This document shows positions 36,271 to 44,329 of a stretch of 64,000 nucleotides of DNA, piece by piece. The position numbers and the translations under genes are program-made. The stretch comes from Sandaracinus amylolyticus. GTDB lineage: Bacteria > Myxococcota_A > Polyangia > Polyangiales > Sandaracinaceae. The notes beneath the pieces were generated by a model that was not told where the DNA came from, searched no databases, and saw only the letters and a list, made by a program, of their open reading frames with translations. The first letter of the stretch is position 1, and every line of letters begins with the position of its first letter. The stretch lies in contig NZ_CP070225.1 of the NCBI RefSeq assembly GCF_021631985.1, forward strand, positions 1 to 64,000, written 5' to 3'.

Positions 36271-36314
36271 GGAACATCGGGTGTTCCGCGCGGCGCACGG
36301 AGCGCTCCGTGCGC
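36271..36314 (-). terminator. Tandem hairpins downstream of the Lcl-like lipoprotein gene
   Basis: Reading minus: a perfect 22-bp palindrome with arms GCGCACGGAGC/GCTCCGTGCGC (36293-36314), 10 bp after the stop. Next come GGAACA/TGTTCC arms (36271-36287) with a 5-nt loop, followed shortly by TTTT. Probably a terminator separating this gene from the DUF1552 operon. Confidence 0.6.
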
Positions 36315-36324
36315 TGCATCGAGA

Positions 36325-37020
36325 TCACTCGGAGCGCGCGACGAATCCGCTGCGTCCTTCCTGACAATCACATCCGCTCGGGAGCGGAGTCGCGACTGCC
36401 GCGGTGCCGCGCACACAGATCGTCCCGTCGGAGTTGCCCGGGCCGACCCAGCCGCAGCCGAGCGCGCCCGCAGTGTCCCAGTGCGTGATTCCGCAGTAGT
36501 GGAAGTTGCCGAGATCGGTGGCGCCCGAGGGCACGTAGCGCGGCGCGGTGCCGAGCCGTCCGATCCACGGAATCGCCGAGAGCGGCAGGCTCGCGAGCTC
36601 GGTGACGGTGGGCATCCGCCAGTCGTCGAAGCCGCCGGCCGTGAGCGCGCCGCAGTACGCCTTGGCGGGCTCCCAGTTGCCGCCGCCGACGAAGCCGGGG
36701 TGGGCCTCCCACATCAGGCAAGTCGCGTCGTCGCGAACGACGTCGGGACCGATCTCCGTCGTTCCCGAGCTCGGTGTGCAGGCCGGCGGCGCGATCGATG
36801 CGTCGACGTCGACGTGTGCGTCGGGCTCGTCGGGCATGCCGCCGTCGATCGGCGCTTCGTGTCGTCCCGCGTCGCTGGGCGTGCCGCCGTCGCTGGGCGT
36901 GCTCGCATCGTCGCCGCGCACGGTGCTCGCATCCTGTGAGGCCTCCGTGCCGGGCTCCGCGCCACAGCCGGAGAGCACGCAGAAGACGATGCAGACTCGC
37001 ACGCACGTTCCCGTCGTCAT
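36325..37020 (-). CDS. Lipoprotein with Lcl/DUF1566-type C-terminal domain
   Basis: 231 residues. Signal peptide with lipobox CVLSGC, an Asp/Ser/Gly linker with DAS/DGG repeats to about residue 90, then a DUF1566 (Lcl C-terminal) domain: VVRDDATCLMWEAHPGFVGG, NWEPAKAYCGALTAGGFDDWRMPTVTELASL and DGTICVRG. In other bacteria this fold occurs in surface collagen- or fibre-binding proteins and in many uncharacterised lipoproteins. Role here unknown. It is followed by two strong hairpins. Confidence 0.75.
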   Translation of the reverse strand: MTTGTCVRVCIVFCVLSGCGAEPGTEASQDASTVRGDDASTPSDGGTPSDAGRHEAPIDGGMPDEPDAHVDVDASIAPPACTPSSGTTEIGPDVVRDDATCLMWEAHPGFVGGGNWEPAKAYCGALTAGGFDDWRMPTVTELASLPLSAIPWIGRLGTAPRYVPSGATDLGNFHYCGITHWDTAGALGCGWVGPGNSDGTICVRGTAAVATPLPSGCDCQEGRSGFVARSE

Positions 37021-37088
37021 CGTCGGGTCAGGTGGCGCGTCGTCGCCGCATCGGGTCAGCGGAGCCAAGGAATCGCGCGGGGCCGGCG

Positions 37089-37094
37089 TATCCT
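37089..37094 (+). promoter_or_regulatory. Possible leaderless -10 element TATCCT
   Basis: TATCCT lies 5 nt before the ATG at 37100, slightly closer than in the other candidate leaderless genes. No Shine-Dalgarno is present. Confidence 0.3.
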
Positions 37095-37099
37095 GGGCC

Positions 37100-37780
37100 A
37101 TGCGCCGAGCCCTCGTGTCGGTCCTGCTCGCCGCGATCGCGGCACCGGCCTTCGCACAGTCGATCGCGCCCGACGTCACGTCGCTCACCGGCGCGCTCGC
37201 GCTGCACGGCGTGATCGAGGGATCGCGCGCGCACGGCTGCTCGCAGTCGTTCGCGTCGACGTCGCACCGCGCCGAGCTCGCGCTCGACGTGGACGCGCGC
37301 GGGGTCGCGGCGCTCACGATCGATCACCACACGCACGAGACGTTCGGGCCCTCGCCGGGCCGCTACATGCGCGAGGGTGGCGAGACCACGCGCACCACCG
37401 AGCACGTGCGCGTCGTGATGCGCGGGGTCGCGACGCGCACCGCGACCGGGCTCGACCTCGCGCTGACGAGCGCCGAGCGTGCGAGCGTGATGTGGCAGGG
37501 CTGGGGGTCGCTGCCGCTCCCCGTGGCGACGACGACGGTCGTGAGCACGACGATGCGCTGCGCGATCGCGCGCGTCGACGTGCTGCCGAGCACGGGTCGT
37601 GAGGGCGAGACTCCCCGCGCGCACGCGGCGCTCGAGTGCACGTTCGACGCCGCGCCGGAGCCCCTCGATCGCTACGAGCCCGGACCGATGATGCTGGGTC
37701 GGGGCGCGGGGTTCGTGGTGCGGACCGACTCGCCGATGTGGTCGCACACGCCGGAGCGATCGATCCGCGTCGCGCCGTGA
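37100..37780 (+). CDS. Secreted hypothetical protein
   Basis: 226 residues with a clean signal peptide (MRRALVSVLLAAIAAPAFAQS). The mature part is beta-rich with alternating polar residues (HRAELALDVDARGVAALTIDHHTH, TTRTTEHVRVVMRGVATRTATGLDLAL) and two cysteines in CSQS and MRCAIA that may pair. It may be a periplasmic beta-sandwich. No family recognised. It ends 14 bp before the VOC gene on the same strand. Confidence 0.65.
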   Translation: MRRALVSVLLAAIAAPAFAQSIAPDVTSLTGALALHGVIEGSRAHGCSQSFASTSHRAELALDVDARGVAALTIDHHTHETFGPSPGRYMREGGETTRTTEHVRVVMRGVATRTATGLDLALTSAERASVMWQGWGSLPLPVATTTVVSTTMRCAIARVDVLPSTGREGETPRAHAALECTFDAAPEPLDRYEPGPMMLGRGAGFVVRTDSPMWSHTPERSIRVAP

Positions 37781-37794
37781 TACACGCGTGCTCG

Positions 37795-38463
37795 ATGAGT
37801 CGCTTCGTCCGCTACGAGCTGCGCACCCGCGACGTCGACGCGGCGCGCGCGTTCTACTCCGACGTGATCGGCACGCGCGACGATCTCGCCTTCTCGACGC
37901 TGCCCGAGCGCGCGGCCGCGGCGGGCGCGCCTGCGCACTGGCTCGGACATCTCGCGGTGGACGACGTCGAGCGCGAGGTCGCGGAGCTCGGGTGGCAAGC
38001 GCTCGGACCGACGACGCGCGAGCGCGCGATCCTGCGCGATCCCTTCGGCAGCGTGGTCGCGCTGTGCAGCGCGATGGTCGCGGCATCGTCGAGCGTCGTC
38101 TGGCACGAGCTGCACACGAGCGATCTCGAGCGCGCGTGGGCGCTCTACGGCGTGCGCCGCGGATGGCGCGACACCGGCACGATCGAGCTCGAGGGCGTCG
38201 GGCCGTATCGCACGTTCGCGTGGGACGGCCCGAGCGTCGGCGGGATGGTGCAGTCGGTGCGCCTGCCGGCGGTGCACCCCCACTGGCTCTTCTACTTCGA
38301 GGTGCCCGACCTCGACGCCGCGCTCGCGACGGTGGGCGCGCGCGGCGGCAAGGTCGTCGGTCCTTTCCTTCGTTCGGCCGGCGAGCGCGTGGCGCGTCCG
38401 ACCCGTTGCGCCGCGTGCGACGATCCCCAGGGCGCGGCGTTCGGTCTCGTCCAGCGCGTCTGA
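37795..38463 (+). CDS. VOC-superfamily (glyoxalase/bleomycin-resistance-like) protein, two domains
   Basis: 222 residues in two similar halves: FVRYELRTRDVDAARAFYSDVIG with WLGHLAVDDVEREVAELG and LRDPFGSVVAL, then VVWHELHTSDLERAWALYGV with HWLFYFEVPDLDAALATVGARGGKVVG and CDDPQGAAFGLVQ. His and Glu at the expected metal positions (H in YE/HE and GHLAV) suggest a metal-binding VOC fold. Substrate unknown. It converges on the RND gene with zero spacing (TGATCA). Confidence 0.85.
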   Translation: MSRFVRYELRTRDVDAARAFYSDVIGTRDDLAFSTLPERAAAAGAPAHWLGHLAVDDVEREVAELGWQALGPTTRERAILRDPFGSVVALCSAMVAASSSVVWHELHTSDLERAWALYGVRRGWRDTGTIELEGVGPYRTFAWDGPSVGGMVQSVRLPAVHPHWLFYFEVPDLDAALATVGARGGKVVGPFLRSAGERVARPTRCAACDDPQGAAFGLVQRV

Positions 38464-41400
38464 TCACTCCGCGGCGATCGGCTCGGGCTCGATCGCGGCG
38501 ATCGGCGCGCGGGCTTCCGTCTCGTCGTCCTCGCCGATCGTCGGCGGCAGCAGCTTGTACATGATCGGCGTGACGATGCGCGCGAGCAGCGTGGAGCTCA
38601 CGAGCCCGCCGAGGATGACCCACGCGAGCGGCGAGTAGAGCGGCGAGCGCTCGAGCGCGAGCGGCACGAGACCGCCGATCGCGGTGAGCGTCGTCAGCAG
38701 GATCGGCACGAAGCGCGTCTCGCCGGCGCGCTGGATCGCCTCGTCGAGCGACGCGCCCTCCTCGCGCAGCTGGTTCGTGAAGTCGACGAGCAGGATCGAG
38801 TTCTTCACCTCGATGCCCATCAGCGCGACGAAGCCGATCATCGCGGTGAACGAGAGCGTGTTTCCCGTGATCAGCAGCGCGACGAGGCCGCCGATCACGC
38901 CGAGCGGGATCACCGACGCGACGATGAGCGTGCCGCGGAACGTGCGGAACTCGAGCACGAGCACCGCGAGGATGCCGAACGCCGCGACGATGATCGCGGA
39001 GCCGAGCCCGCCGAAGCTGCGCGCGCGGCTCTCGACCTCGCCCGCGACGACGAGCCGCACGCCCGAGGGCAACGACACGCCCGCGAGCCGCGAGAGCACG
39101 TCGCGCGTCACGCGATCGGTGTTCTCGCCGGTGCGCGTGAACGCGGTGACCGTCGCGCTGCGCGTGCCGTCGTAGTGACGGATCGTGGTGGGCGAGGGCT
39201 CGAGCTCGATCGCCGCGATCGCGGAGAGCGGGACTGCGCCGCCGTCGCGCGTCGGGACGAAGACCTGCTCCAGCGTCTCGAGCGTCGGGCGCGACGCACC
39301 GAGCGTGAGATCGGGCGCTTCGTCGCGCGCGAGCACCACGCGGATGTCGCGCGCGTCGTCGTCACCGGGATGGCGGAAGCGCCCCGCGGGCACACCGCCG
39401 ATCGCGAGGCGGATCGCGCGATCGACCTCCGACGCGACCGCGCCGAGCGCGGCGGCGCGCGTCTCGTCGACCCGCACCCGCAGATCGGTGCGGCGCTCGC
39501 GCGCGGGGTTCACCACGTCGCGCGTGCCCGGCGTCGCGGCCAGCACCGCTTCGACGCGCGCCGCCGCGTCGGCGAGCGACTCCACGTGGTCGCCCATGAG
39601 GCGCATCGCGATCGGCGCCTCGAGCGGCGGGCCGTTCTCGAACTCGAGGAGGCGGATGCGCGCGCCGGGGTACGACGCGAGCTCCTCGCGCAGGCGATCG
39701 AGCAGGGCCGGCGAGTGATCGGGATCGAAGTGATCGAGCGATGCGAAGACCTCTCCGATGTTCGCGCGCTCGTTCTGGACCGGCACGTTGTAGTAGACGA
39801 GCGGGTTGCCCTTGCCGACGTTCGCGACCTGCCACGCGATCTCGTCGTGCGACGCGAGCACGCGCTCGACGAAGCGCGTCGCGCGATCGGTCTCGGCGAG
39901 GCTCGCGCCCTCTTCGGTCTCGACGCGCACCAGGAACTGCGCGGTGCCCGCCTTGGGGAAGAGCGAGAACCCGATCCGCGGCACCAGCGCCATGCTGCCC
40001 ACGAAGAGCGCGATCGCCGCGACCAGCGTGAGCTTCGGCCAGCGCAGCGCGACCGAGAGCACCGGGCGATAGCTGCCCTCGATCACGTGCATCATCCCGC
40101 GGAACACGACGTTGCCGTGCTCGGCCTCGGGCTTGAGCACGCGGCTCGCGAGGAAGGGCACGACCGTGAGCGAGACGAGCAGCGACGCGGCGACGGTGAG
40201 CACCACCGCGAGCGGCAGGCTGCGGATGAATTCGCCCGACGTGCCGGGGAGCGCGAGCAGCGGCACGAACGCGAGGATCAGCGTCGCGGTGCAGCCGAGC
40301 ACCGAGAGCGTGATCTGCTTGGTCGCGAGGATCGCGGCCTCGCGCGGCGTGTGCCCGAGGCGCAGGAAGCGCGCGATGTTCTCGACCACGACGACCGAGT
40401 CGTCGACCAAGAGGCCGAGCGCGATCACGAACCCGACGATCGAGAGCTGGTTGATGCCGTAGCCCGCGCCGAAGAGCATCGTGAGCCCGACCGCGATCGA
40501 GAGCGGGATCGAGATCATCACGACGACCGACGCACGCACGCCGAGCGGCAGGAGCGTCACCAGCACGAGCAGGATCGCGAGCACGAAGTCGCGCGCGAAG
40601 CCCGAGAGTCGGTGCTCGACGTTGTGCGACTGGTCGAACGTGCGCGCGAGCGTGACGCCCTCGGGCAGCGTGGGCTCGAACGAGGCGAGCGCCTCCTCGA
40701 TGCCGTTGCGCACCGTGAAGATGTTCTGCCCTTCGCGCTGGTTGACCGCGACCGTGACCGCGCGACGTCCGTTCACGCGCACGAGGTGCACCGCTTCGGC
40801 ATCGCCGAACGTGACGTTCGCGACGTCGCGCACCCGCACCACGCGTCCTGCGCTCGCGCGCACCACGGTGTCGCGCACCGCGTCCACGCTCTCGTAGTCG
40901 CCGCGCGTCTGCACCGTGAAGCGACGCGCGCCGGCCTCGACGCTGCCCGCGGGGATCGTGCGGCTCTCCGCGCTCACCGCGCCGAGGATCTCCGCGGGCG
41001 AGATCCCGAGCGCGCGCATCCGCCCGAGGTCGAGCTCGATGCGCAGCTCCTGCGCCGGCAGCCCCGCGATCGTCGCCTCGCCCACGCCGGGCACCGCCTC
41101 CAGTCGATCCTCGAGCGCGCGCGCGAGCCGATCGAGGTCGGCGTAGGTCGCGTCGTCGGACACGAGCCCGACCTGCACGATGTTCACGTTCGCCGCGTTC
41201 GCGGTCTCGAGGTCGAGGCGCACCAGCTCGGAGGGAAGGGTGGGGCGCAGCGTGTCGAGCTCGCGGCGCAGCTCGTCCTCCTTGCGCGGCACGTCGACGC
41301 CCGCCTCGTACTCGACGCGGATCACCGCGAGCCCGTCGCGGATCGTCGTCTCGACGCGGTCGAGATCGTCGAGCGCCTGCACGCGCTCCTCGATCGGATC

Positions 41401-41595
41401 GACGACGAGCTGCTCGAGATCGAGCGGCGATGCGCCGGGCAGCACCGCGACGACGACGAAGACCGGCAGCGGGAACGTCGGGTCCTCGCTCTTCGGGATC
41501 GCGACGAGCGACGAGACGCCCAGCGCGAGCAGCATGCCGAAGACGACGAGGGTGAACTGCCAGCGTTTGACGGCGAATTCCGAGATGTTCGGCAT
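38464..41595 (-). CDS. RND efflux pump permease, HAE1-type
   Basis: 1043 residues, full length for an RND transporter. MPNISEFAVKRWQFTLVVFGMLL is TM1; the TM4 proton-relay motif is GLLVDDSVVVVENIARFL; the second half repeats the fold (GFVALMGIEVKNSILLVDFTNQLREEGASLDEAI). The ATG at 41595 follows GGAGGAG at 8 nt. Third gene of a TolC-MFP-RND operon, 5 bp after the MFP stop. It would export amphiphilic compounds across both membranes by proton exchange; substrates are unknown. Regulation probably by the adjacent histidine kinase and NtrC-type regulator. Confidence 0.93.
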   Translation of the reverse strand: MPNISEFAVKRWQFTLVVFGMLLALGVSSLVAIPKSEDPTFPLPVFVVVAVLPGASPLDLEQLVVDPIEERVQALDDLDRVETTIRDGLAVIRVEYEAGVDVPRKEDELRRELDTLRPTLPSELVRLDLETANAANVNIVQVGLVSDDATYADLDRLARALEDRLEAVPGVGEATIAGLPAQELRIELDLGRMRALGISPAEILGAVSAESRTIPAGSVEAGARRFTVQTRGDYESVDAVRDTVVRASAGRVVRVRDVANVTFGDAEAVHLVRVNGRRAVTVAVNQREGQNIFTVRNGIEEALASFEPTLPEGVTLARTFDQSHNVEHRLSGFARDFVLAILLVLVTLLPLGVRASVVVMISIPLSIAVGLTMLFGAGYGINQLSIVGFVIALGLLVDDSVVVVENIARFLRLGHTPREAAILATKQITLSVLGCTATLILAFVPLLALPGTSGEFIRSLPLAVVLTVAASLLVSLTVVPFLASRVLKPEAEHGNVVFRGMMHVIEGSYRPVLSVALRWPKLTLVAAIALFVGSMALVPRIGFSLFPKAGTAQFLVRVETEEGASLAETDRATRFVERVLASHDEIAWQVANVGKGNPLVYYNVPVQNERANIGEVFASLDHFDPDHSPALLDRLREELASYPGARIRLLEFENGPPLEAPIAMRLMGDHVESLADAAARVEAVLAATPGTRDVVNPARERRTDLRVRVDETRAAALGAVASEVDRAIRLAIGGVPAGRFRHPGDDDARDIRVVLARDEAPDLTLGASRPTLETLEQVFVPTRDGGAVPLSAIAAIELEPSPTTIRHYDGTRSATVTAFTRTGENTDRVTRDVLSRLAGVSLPSGVRLVVAGEVESRARSFGGLGSAIIVAAFGILAVLVLEFRTFRGTLIVASVIPLGVIGGLVALLITGNTLSFTAMIGFVALMGIEVKNSILLVDFTNQLREEGASLDEAIQRAGETRFVPILLTTLTAIGGLVPLALERSPLYSPLAWVILGGLVSSTLLARIVTPIMYKLLPPTIGEDDETEARAPIAAIEPEPIAAE

Positions 41596-41600
41596 GGTGC

Positions 41601-42653
41601 TCACTCCTCCGTGACCGGCTCGACGTGCGCGCCCGGGTCGAGGCGATCCGCGCCGATGCCGATCACCGCGTCGATCTCGTCGAGCGGGCTCGCGAGCACC
41701 GCGTGATCGCCGCGCAGGAACGCGATGCGCACCGGGATGCGGCGCGCGCGCCCGGCGTCGACGACGAGCACCGCGGCATCGTGATCGTGGCCGTCGACCA
41801 GCGCGGAGAGCGGCACGCTCGCGGTGAAGGTCTCGCCGATCGGGATCGACGCACGCCCGACGAGGCCGGTGCGCATCGTGAGCTCGGTGGGCGCGTCGAA
41901 CGCGATCTCGACGTCGTAGGTGCCGCTGCCCATCGAGGGCAGTCGCGCGATCTCGACGATGCGCGCGTCGATCGCGCGCTCGGGCATCGCGTCGAGCGTG
42001 ATCGTCGCGACATCGCCCTCGTGGAGGCGTGCCACCGAGCGATCCGGCACCGCGACGCGCAGCACCCACCCGCGCGCGCGGCTCGCGATCCGCAGCACCG
42101 GCTGGCCGGGGCCGATCACCTCGCGCGCATCGACGAGGCGGGCGTCGACCCAGCCGTCGTCGGGCGCGCGCAGCGTCGAGTAGCGCAGCGCGAACCCCGC
42201 GGCGGCGACGTTCGCGCGCGCGACCTCGGCACCGGTCTGCGCGTCCTCGTAGGTCGCGGAGGGGAGCGAGCCGCTCTCGCTCAGCGTTCGCGCGCGGCCG
42301 AGGTCACGCTCGGCGCGCGTCAGGCTCTCGCGTGCCTGCATCACCGTCGCGCGCGCGGCCGTCGCGTCGAGGCGCGCGAGGACCTGCCCGCGGTGCACCT
42401 CGTCGCCCGCGTCGACGAGCACGTCGAGGATCACGCCGCCGCCCGGGAACCCGAGGTCGAACGTGTCGCGCGGCATCACGAGGCCGGGCAGCTCGAGCGG
42501 CTCGCGCGCCGGCGTCCGATCGATCGCCGCGAGGCGCACCGGGATCGCGGCCGTGGGCTCGGCCTCCTGCGCCGCGGCGGGCTCGGACGTGCTGCATCCG
42601 GAGAGCGCGAGCGCGATCAGCGCGAGCGTGATGGTGGTCGTTCGAATCGTCAT
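41601..42653 (-). CDS. RND periplasmic adaptor (membrane fusion protein) lipoprotein
   Basis: 350 residues. Lipobox LALSGC. Barrel-sandwich lipoyl-like halves (VILDVLVDAGDEVHRGQVLARLDA; LRAPDDGWVDARLVDAREVIGPGQPVLRI), a short alpha-hairpin between (VMQARESLTRAERDLGRARTLSESG), and beta-barrel/membrane-proximal parts (VGRASIPIGETFTASVPLSAL). It links the inner-membrane RND pump to the TolC channel. The ATG at 42653 is preferred because GAGGAG sits 7 nt upstream (42661-42666); an upstream in-frame start at 42668 lacks this. Confidence 0.92.
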   Translation of the reverse strand: MTIRTTTITLALIALALSGCSTSEPAAAQEAEPTAAIPVRLAAIDRTPAREPLELPGLVMPRDTFDLGFPGGGVILDVLVDAGDEVHRGQVLARLDATAARATVMQARESLTRAERDLGRARTLSESGSLPSATYEDAQTGAEVARANVAAAGFALRYSTLRAPDDGWVDARLVDAREVIGPGQPVLRIASRARGWVLRVAVPDRSVARLHEGDVATITLDAMPERAIDARIVEIARLPSMGSGTYDVEIAFDAPTELTMRTGLVGRASIPIGETFTASVPLSALVDGHDHDAAVLVVDAGRARRIPVRIAFLRGDHAVLASPLDEIDAVIGIGADRLDPGAHVEPVTEE

Positions 42654-42682
42654 CGATCGTCTCCTCAAGGACTGTCGAAAAA

Positions 42683-42732
42683 CTCAGCTCGCCCGCGGGG
42701 GCCCTACCGTCCGCGCCCTTCGCGCGCTCCCT
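42683..42732 (-). repeat. Partial copy of the 88-bp dispersed repeat, overlapping the TolC-like gene end
   Basis: Plus-strand AGCTCGCCCGC and CCCTACCGTCCGCGC-CTTCGCGCG-CTCCC match the reverse complement of the triplicated element. The copy supplies the last ~9 codons and the TAG stop of the TolC-like gene (stop at 42704-42706). Confidence 0.6.
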
Positions 42733-44137
42733 CCTCGATCGCGCGGCGCCAGCGTGCGTCGGCCACCGCGAGATCGATCCGGGCGTTCAAGAGGTCGAGG
42801 CGCGCGCGCACCAGCAGCGTCTGCGCGTCGATCACCGGGAGTCCGGTGCCGCGCCCCGCGCGGAACACCTCGGATGCCTGGCGCAGCGCGCGCTCGGCGG
42901 CGTCCACCTGGGCATGGCGCGACGTCATCGCGCTCACCGCGTCGCGACGCTGGCGATCCGCGTCGACGATCTCGGCGCGCACGCCTTCTTCGACCGACTC
43001 TCGCGACGCGCGCGCCGCGGCGATGCGCGACTCGAGCGCGCGCCGCGAGGGATCGGCGGAGAGCGCGTCCGCGAGCTGCCAGCTCACCTGCGCGCCCACG
43101 GCCCACGTCGTCTCGAAGCGCTCCTGCGCCGGCACGAAGCGTGGGTTCGGGTTCGCGAGGAGCACCTCGCCGATCAGATCGAGCCGCGGGATCAGCGCCG
43201 CGTCCTGCACGATGCGCTGGGCCTCGAGCGCCTCGACCTGCGCGCCGATCGCGCGCAGCTCGGAGCGACGCTCGAGCGCGCCTGCGACCGCATCGTCGAT
43301 CGACGCGTGGATCGCGGGCTCGTCGGGGAGCGTGTCGCCGATGGCGTCGGGGATCGTGCTCACGTGCATCACGGTGCGGAGTCGATCCGCGAGCGCGTCG
43401 CGCAGGTGCTCGGTGGTCGCGACGAGCTCGTGCATCGCCGCGACCTGCGCCTCGGCGCGCGACACGTCGGCGCCGGTCGCGAGGCCCGCCTCGAACACGC
43501 GGCGCGCGTCGTCGCGATGGGCCTCCGCGGTGGCGAGCCCGGTGCGCGCGACCACGAGGCCGAGCCGCGCGCGCGCCCAGCCCCAGTAGAGCTGCTCGGC
43601 CTCGAGCGCGAGCCGCGCCTCGGTGGCCTCGAGCGTCGCCTCGCCCGCGTGCACCACGTGCTCGGCCGCGTCGCGACCGGGCAGCACGCGCAGGAAGTAA
43701 TCGCTCACCGGCACCACGAGCTGCGCGCGGACCTGCGTCTGATCGAGCAGCACCGGGAACGAGATCGGCACGCTCACGAGGGGCGTGCCCGGCTCGATCA
43801 CACCACCCTGCGTCTGATCGACCGGCGCCGCGACGAACCCGAGCGTCGGCGCCTCGATCTCCGAGAGGCGCATGTAGCTCGCGCTGAGGCCGACGCGCGG
43901 CACCAGCGCGAGCCACGCACGATCGACGTCGGCGCGCGCGGCCTCGATCTCGGCGAGGCGCGCGCGGCGATCGAAGCTGCTCTCGACGACGGCGCGCACC
44001 ACGTCCTGGGCGCGAAGGCCTCCGGGCACCGCGAGCTCGGCTGCGAGCACGTCGTCGTCCTGCGCGTGCGCGGAGGTGGTCGTCGCGAGCATCGCGCCCA
44101 GCGCGAGCAGCGAGACGGAGCGAATCGTTGGCGACAT
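42704..44137 (-). CDS. TolC-family outer-membrane efflux protein
   Basis: 477 residues with signal peptide ending TTTSAHAQ. Two TolC-type repeats with long helices: ARLAEIEAARADVDRAWLALVPRVGLSASYMRL and SELRAIGAQVEALEAQRIVQDAALIPRLDLIGEV, and the closing ERALRQASEVFRAGRGTGLPVIDAQTLLVRARLDLLNARIDLAVADARWRRA. It forms the outer-membrane channel of the pump. The C-terminal EEGAREGRGR is encoded by a fragment of the dispersed repeat. First gene of the operon. No Shine-Dalgarno, but a sigma-54-like promoter lies 15 nt from the ATG and a nested palindrome further up. Confidence 0.92.
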   Translation of the reverse strand: MSPTIRSVSLLALGAMLATTTSAHAQDDDVLAAELAVPGGLRAQDVVRAVVESSFDRRARLAEIEAARADVDRAWLALVPRVGLSASYMRLSEIEAPTLGFVAAPVDQTQGGVIEPGTPLVSVPISFPVLLDQTQVRAQLVVPVSDYFLRVLPGRDAAEHVVHAGEATLEATEARLALEAEQLYWGWARARLGLVVARTGLATAEAHRDDARRVFEAGLATGADVSRAEAQVAAMHELVATTEHLRDALADRLRTVMHVSTIPDAIGDTLPDEPAIHASIDDAVAGALERRSELRAIGAQVEALEAQRIVQDAALIPRLDLIGEVLLANPNPRFVPAQERFETTWAVGAQVSWQLADALSADPSRRALESRIAAARASRESVEEGVRAEIVDADRQRRDAVSAMTSRHAQVDAAERALRQASEVFRAGRGTGLPVIDAQTLLVRARLDLLNARIDLAVADARWRRAIEEGAREGRGR

Positions 44138-44150
44138 GCCGCCGGCCGTG

Positions 44151-44166
44151 AGCAGCCCTCGTGCCG
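44151..44166 (-). promoter_or_regulatory. Candidate sigma-54 promoter of the efflux operon
   Basis: On the minus strand CGGCAC-N5-CTGCT matches the TGGCAC-N5-TTGCW consensus with both GG and GC at correct spacing. The GC to ATG distance is 15 nt, as for the DUF748-like gene, giving a predicted 3-4 nt leader. A sigma-54-type response regulator is encoded divergently. Confidence 0.5.
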
Positions 44167-44193
44167 CGCGAATTGGCGCGATTCTCCGCGATC

Positions 44194-44235
44194 CCGCTGT
44201 ACGGCGCGCCGACGTGTCGGAGGTCCGTACAGCGG
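44194..44235. promoter_or_regulatory. Nested 42-bp palindrome, candidate upstream activator site
   Basis: Outer arms CCGCTGTACGG (44194-44204) and CCGTACAGCGG (44225-44235) are perfectly complementary. Inside, sharing the same centre, CCGAC (44209-44213) and GTCGG (44216-44220) flank GT. It lies about 30 bp upstream of the sigma-54-like element and between the efflux operon and the kinase gene, which fits an enhancer-binding-protein site. Confidence 0.6.
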
Positions 44236-44258
44236 CTCGCGCGCGGTGCTCCGACGCT

Positions 44259-44272
44259 TTTCCGCGCGGAAA
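44259..44272. promoter_or_regulatory. 14-bp perfect palindrome upstream of the histidine kinase gene
   Basis: TTTCCGCGCGGAAA is a perfect dyad 57 bp before the kinase ATG and 24 bp from the nested palindrome. It may be a second operator, for autoregulation. Confidence 0.45.
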
Positions 44273-44329
44273 CGAATCTCCCGCGCGGCTCGAAACACGG
44301 CGCGACTTTCGCTAGCGTTCCTCGAGCCG

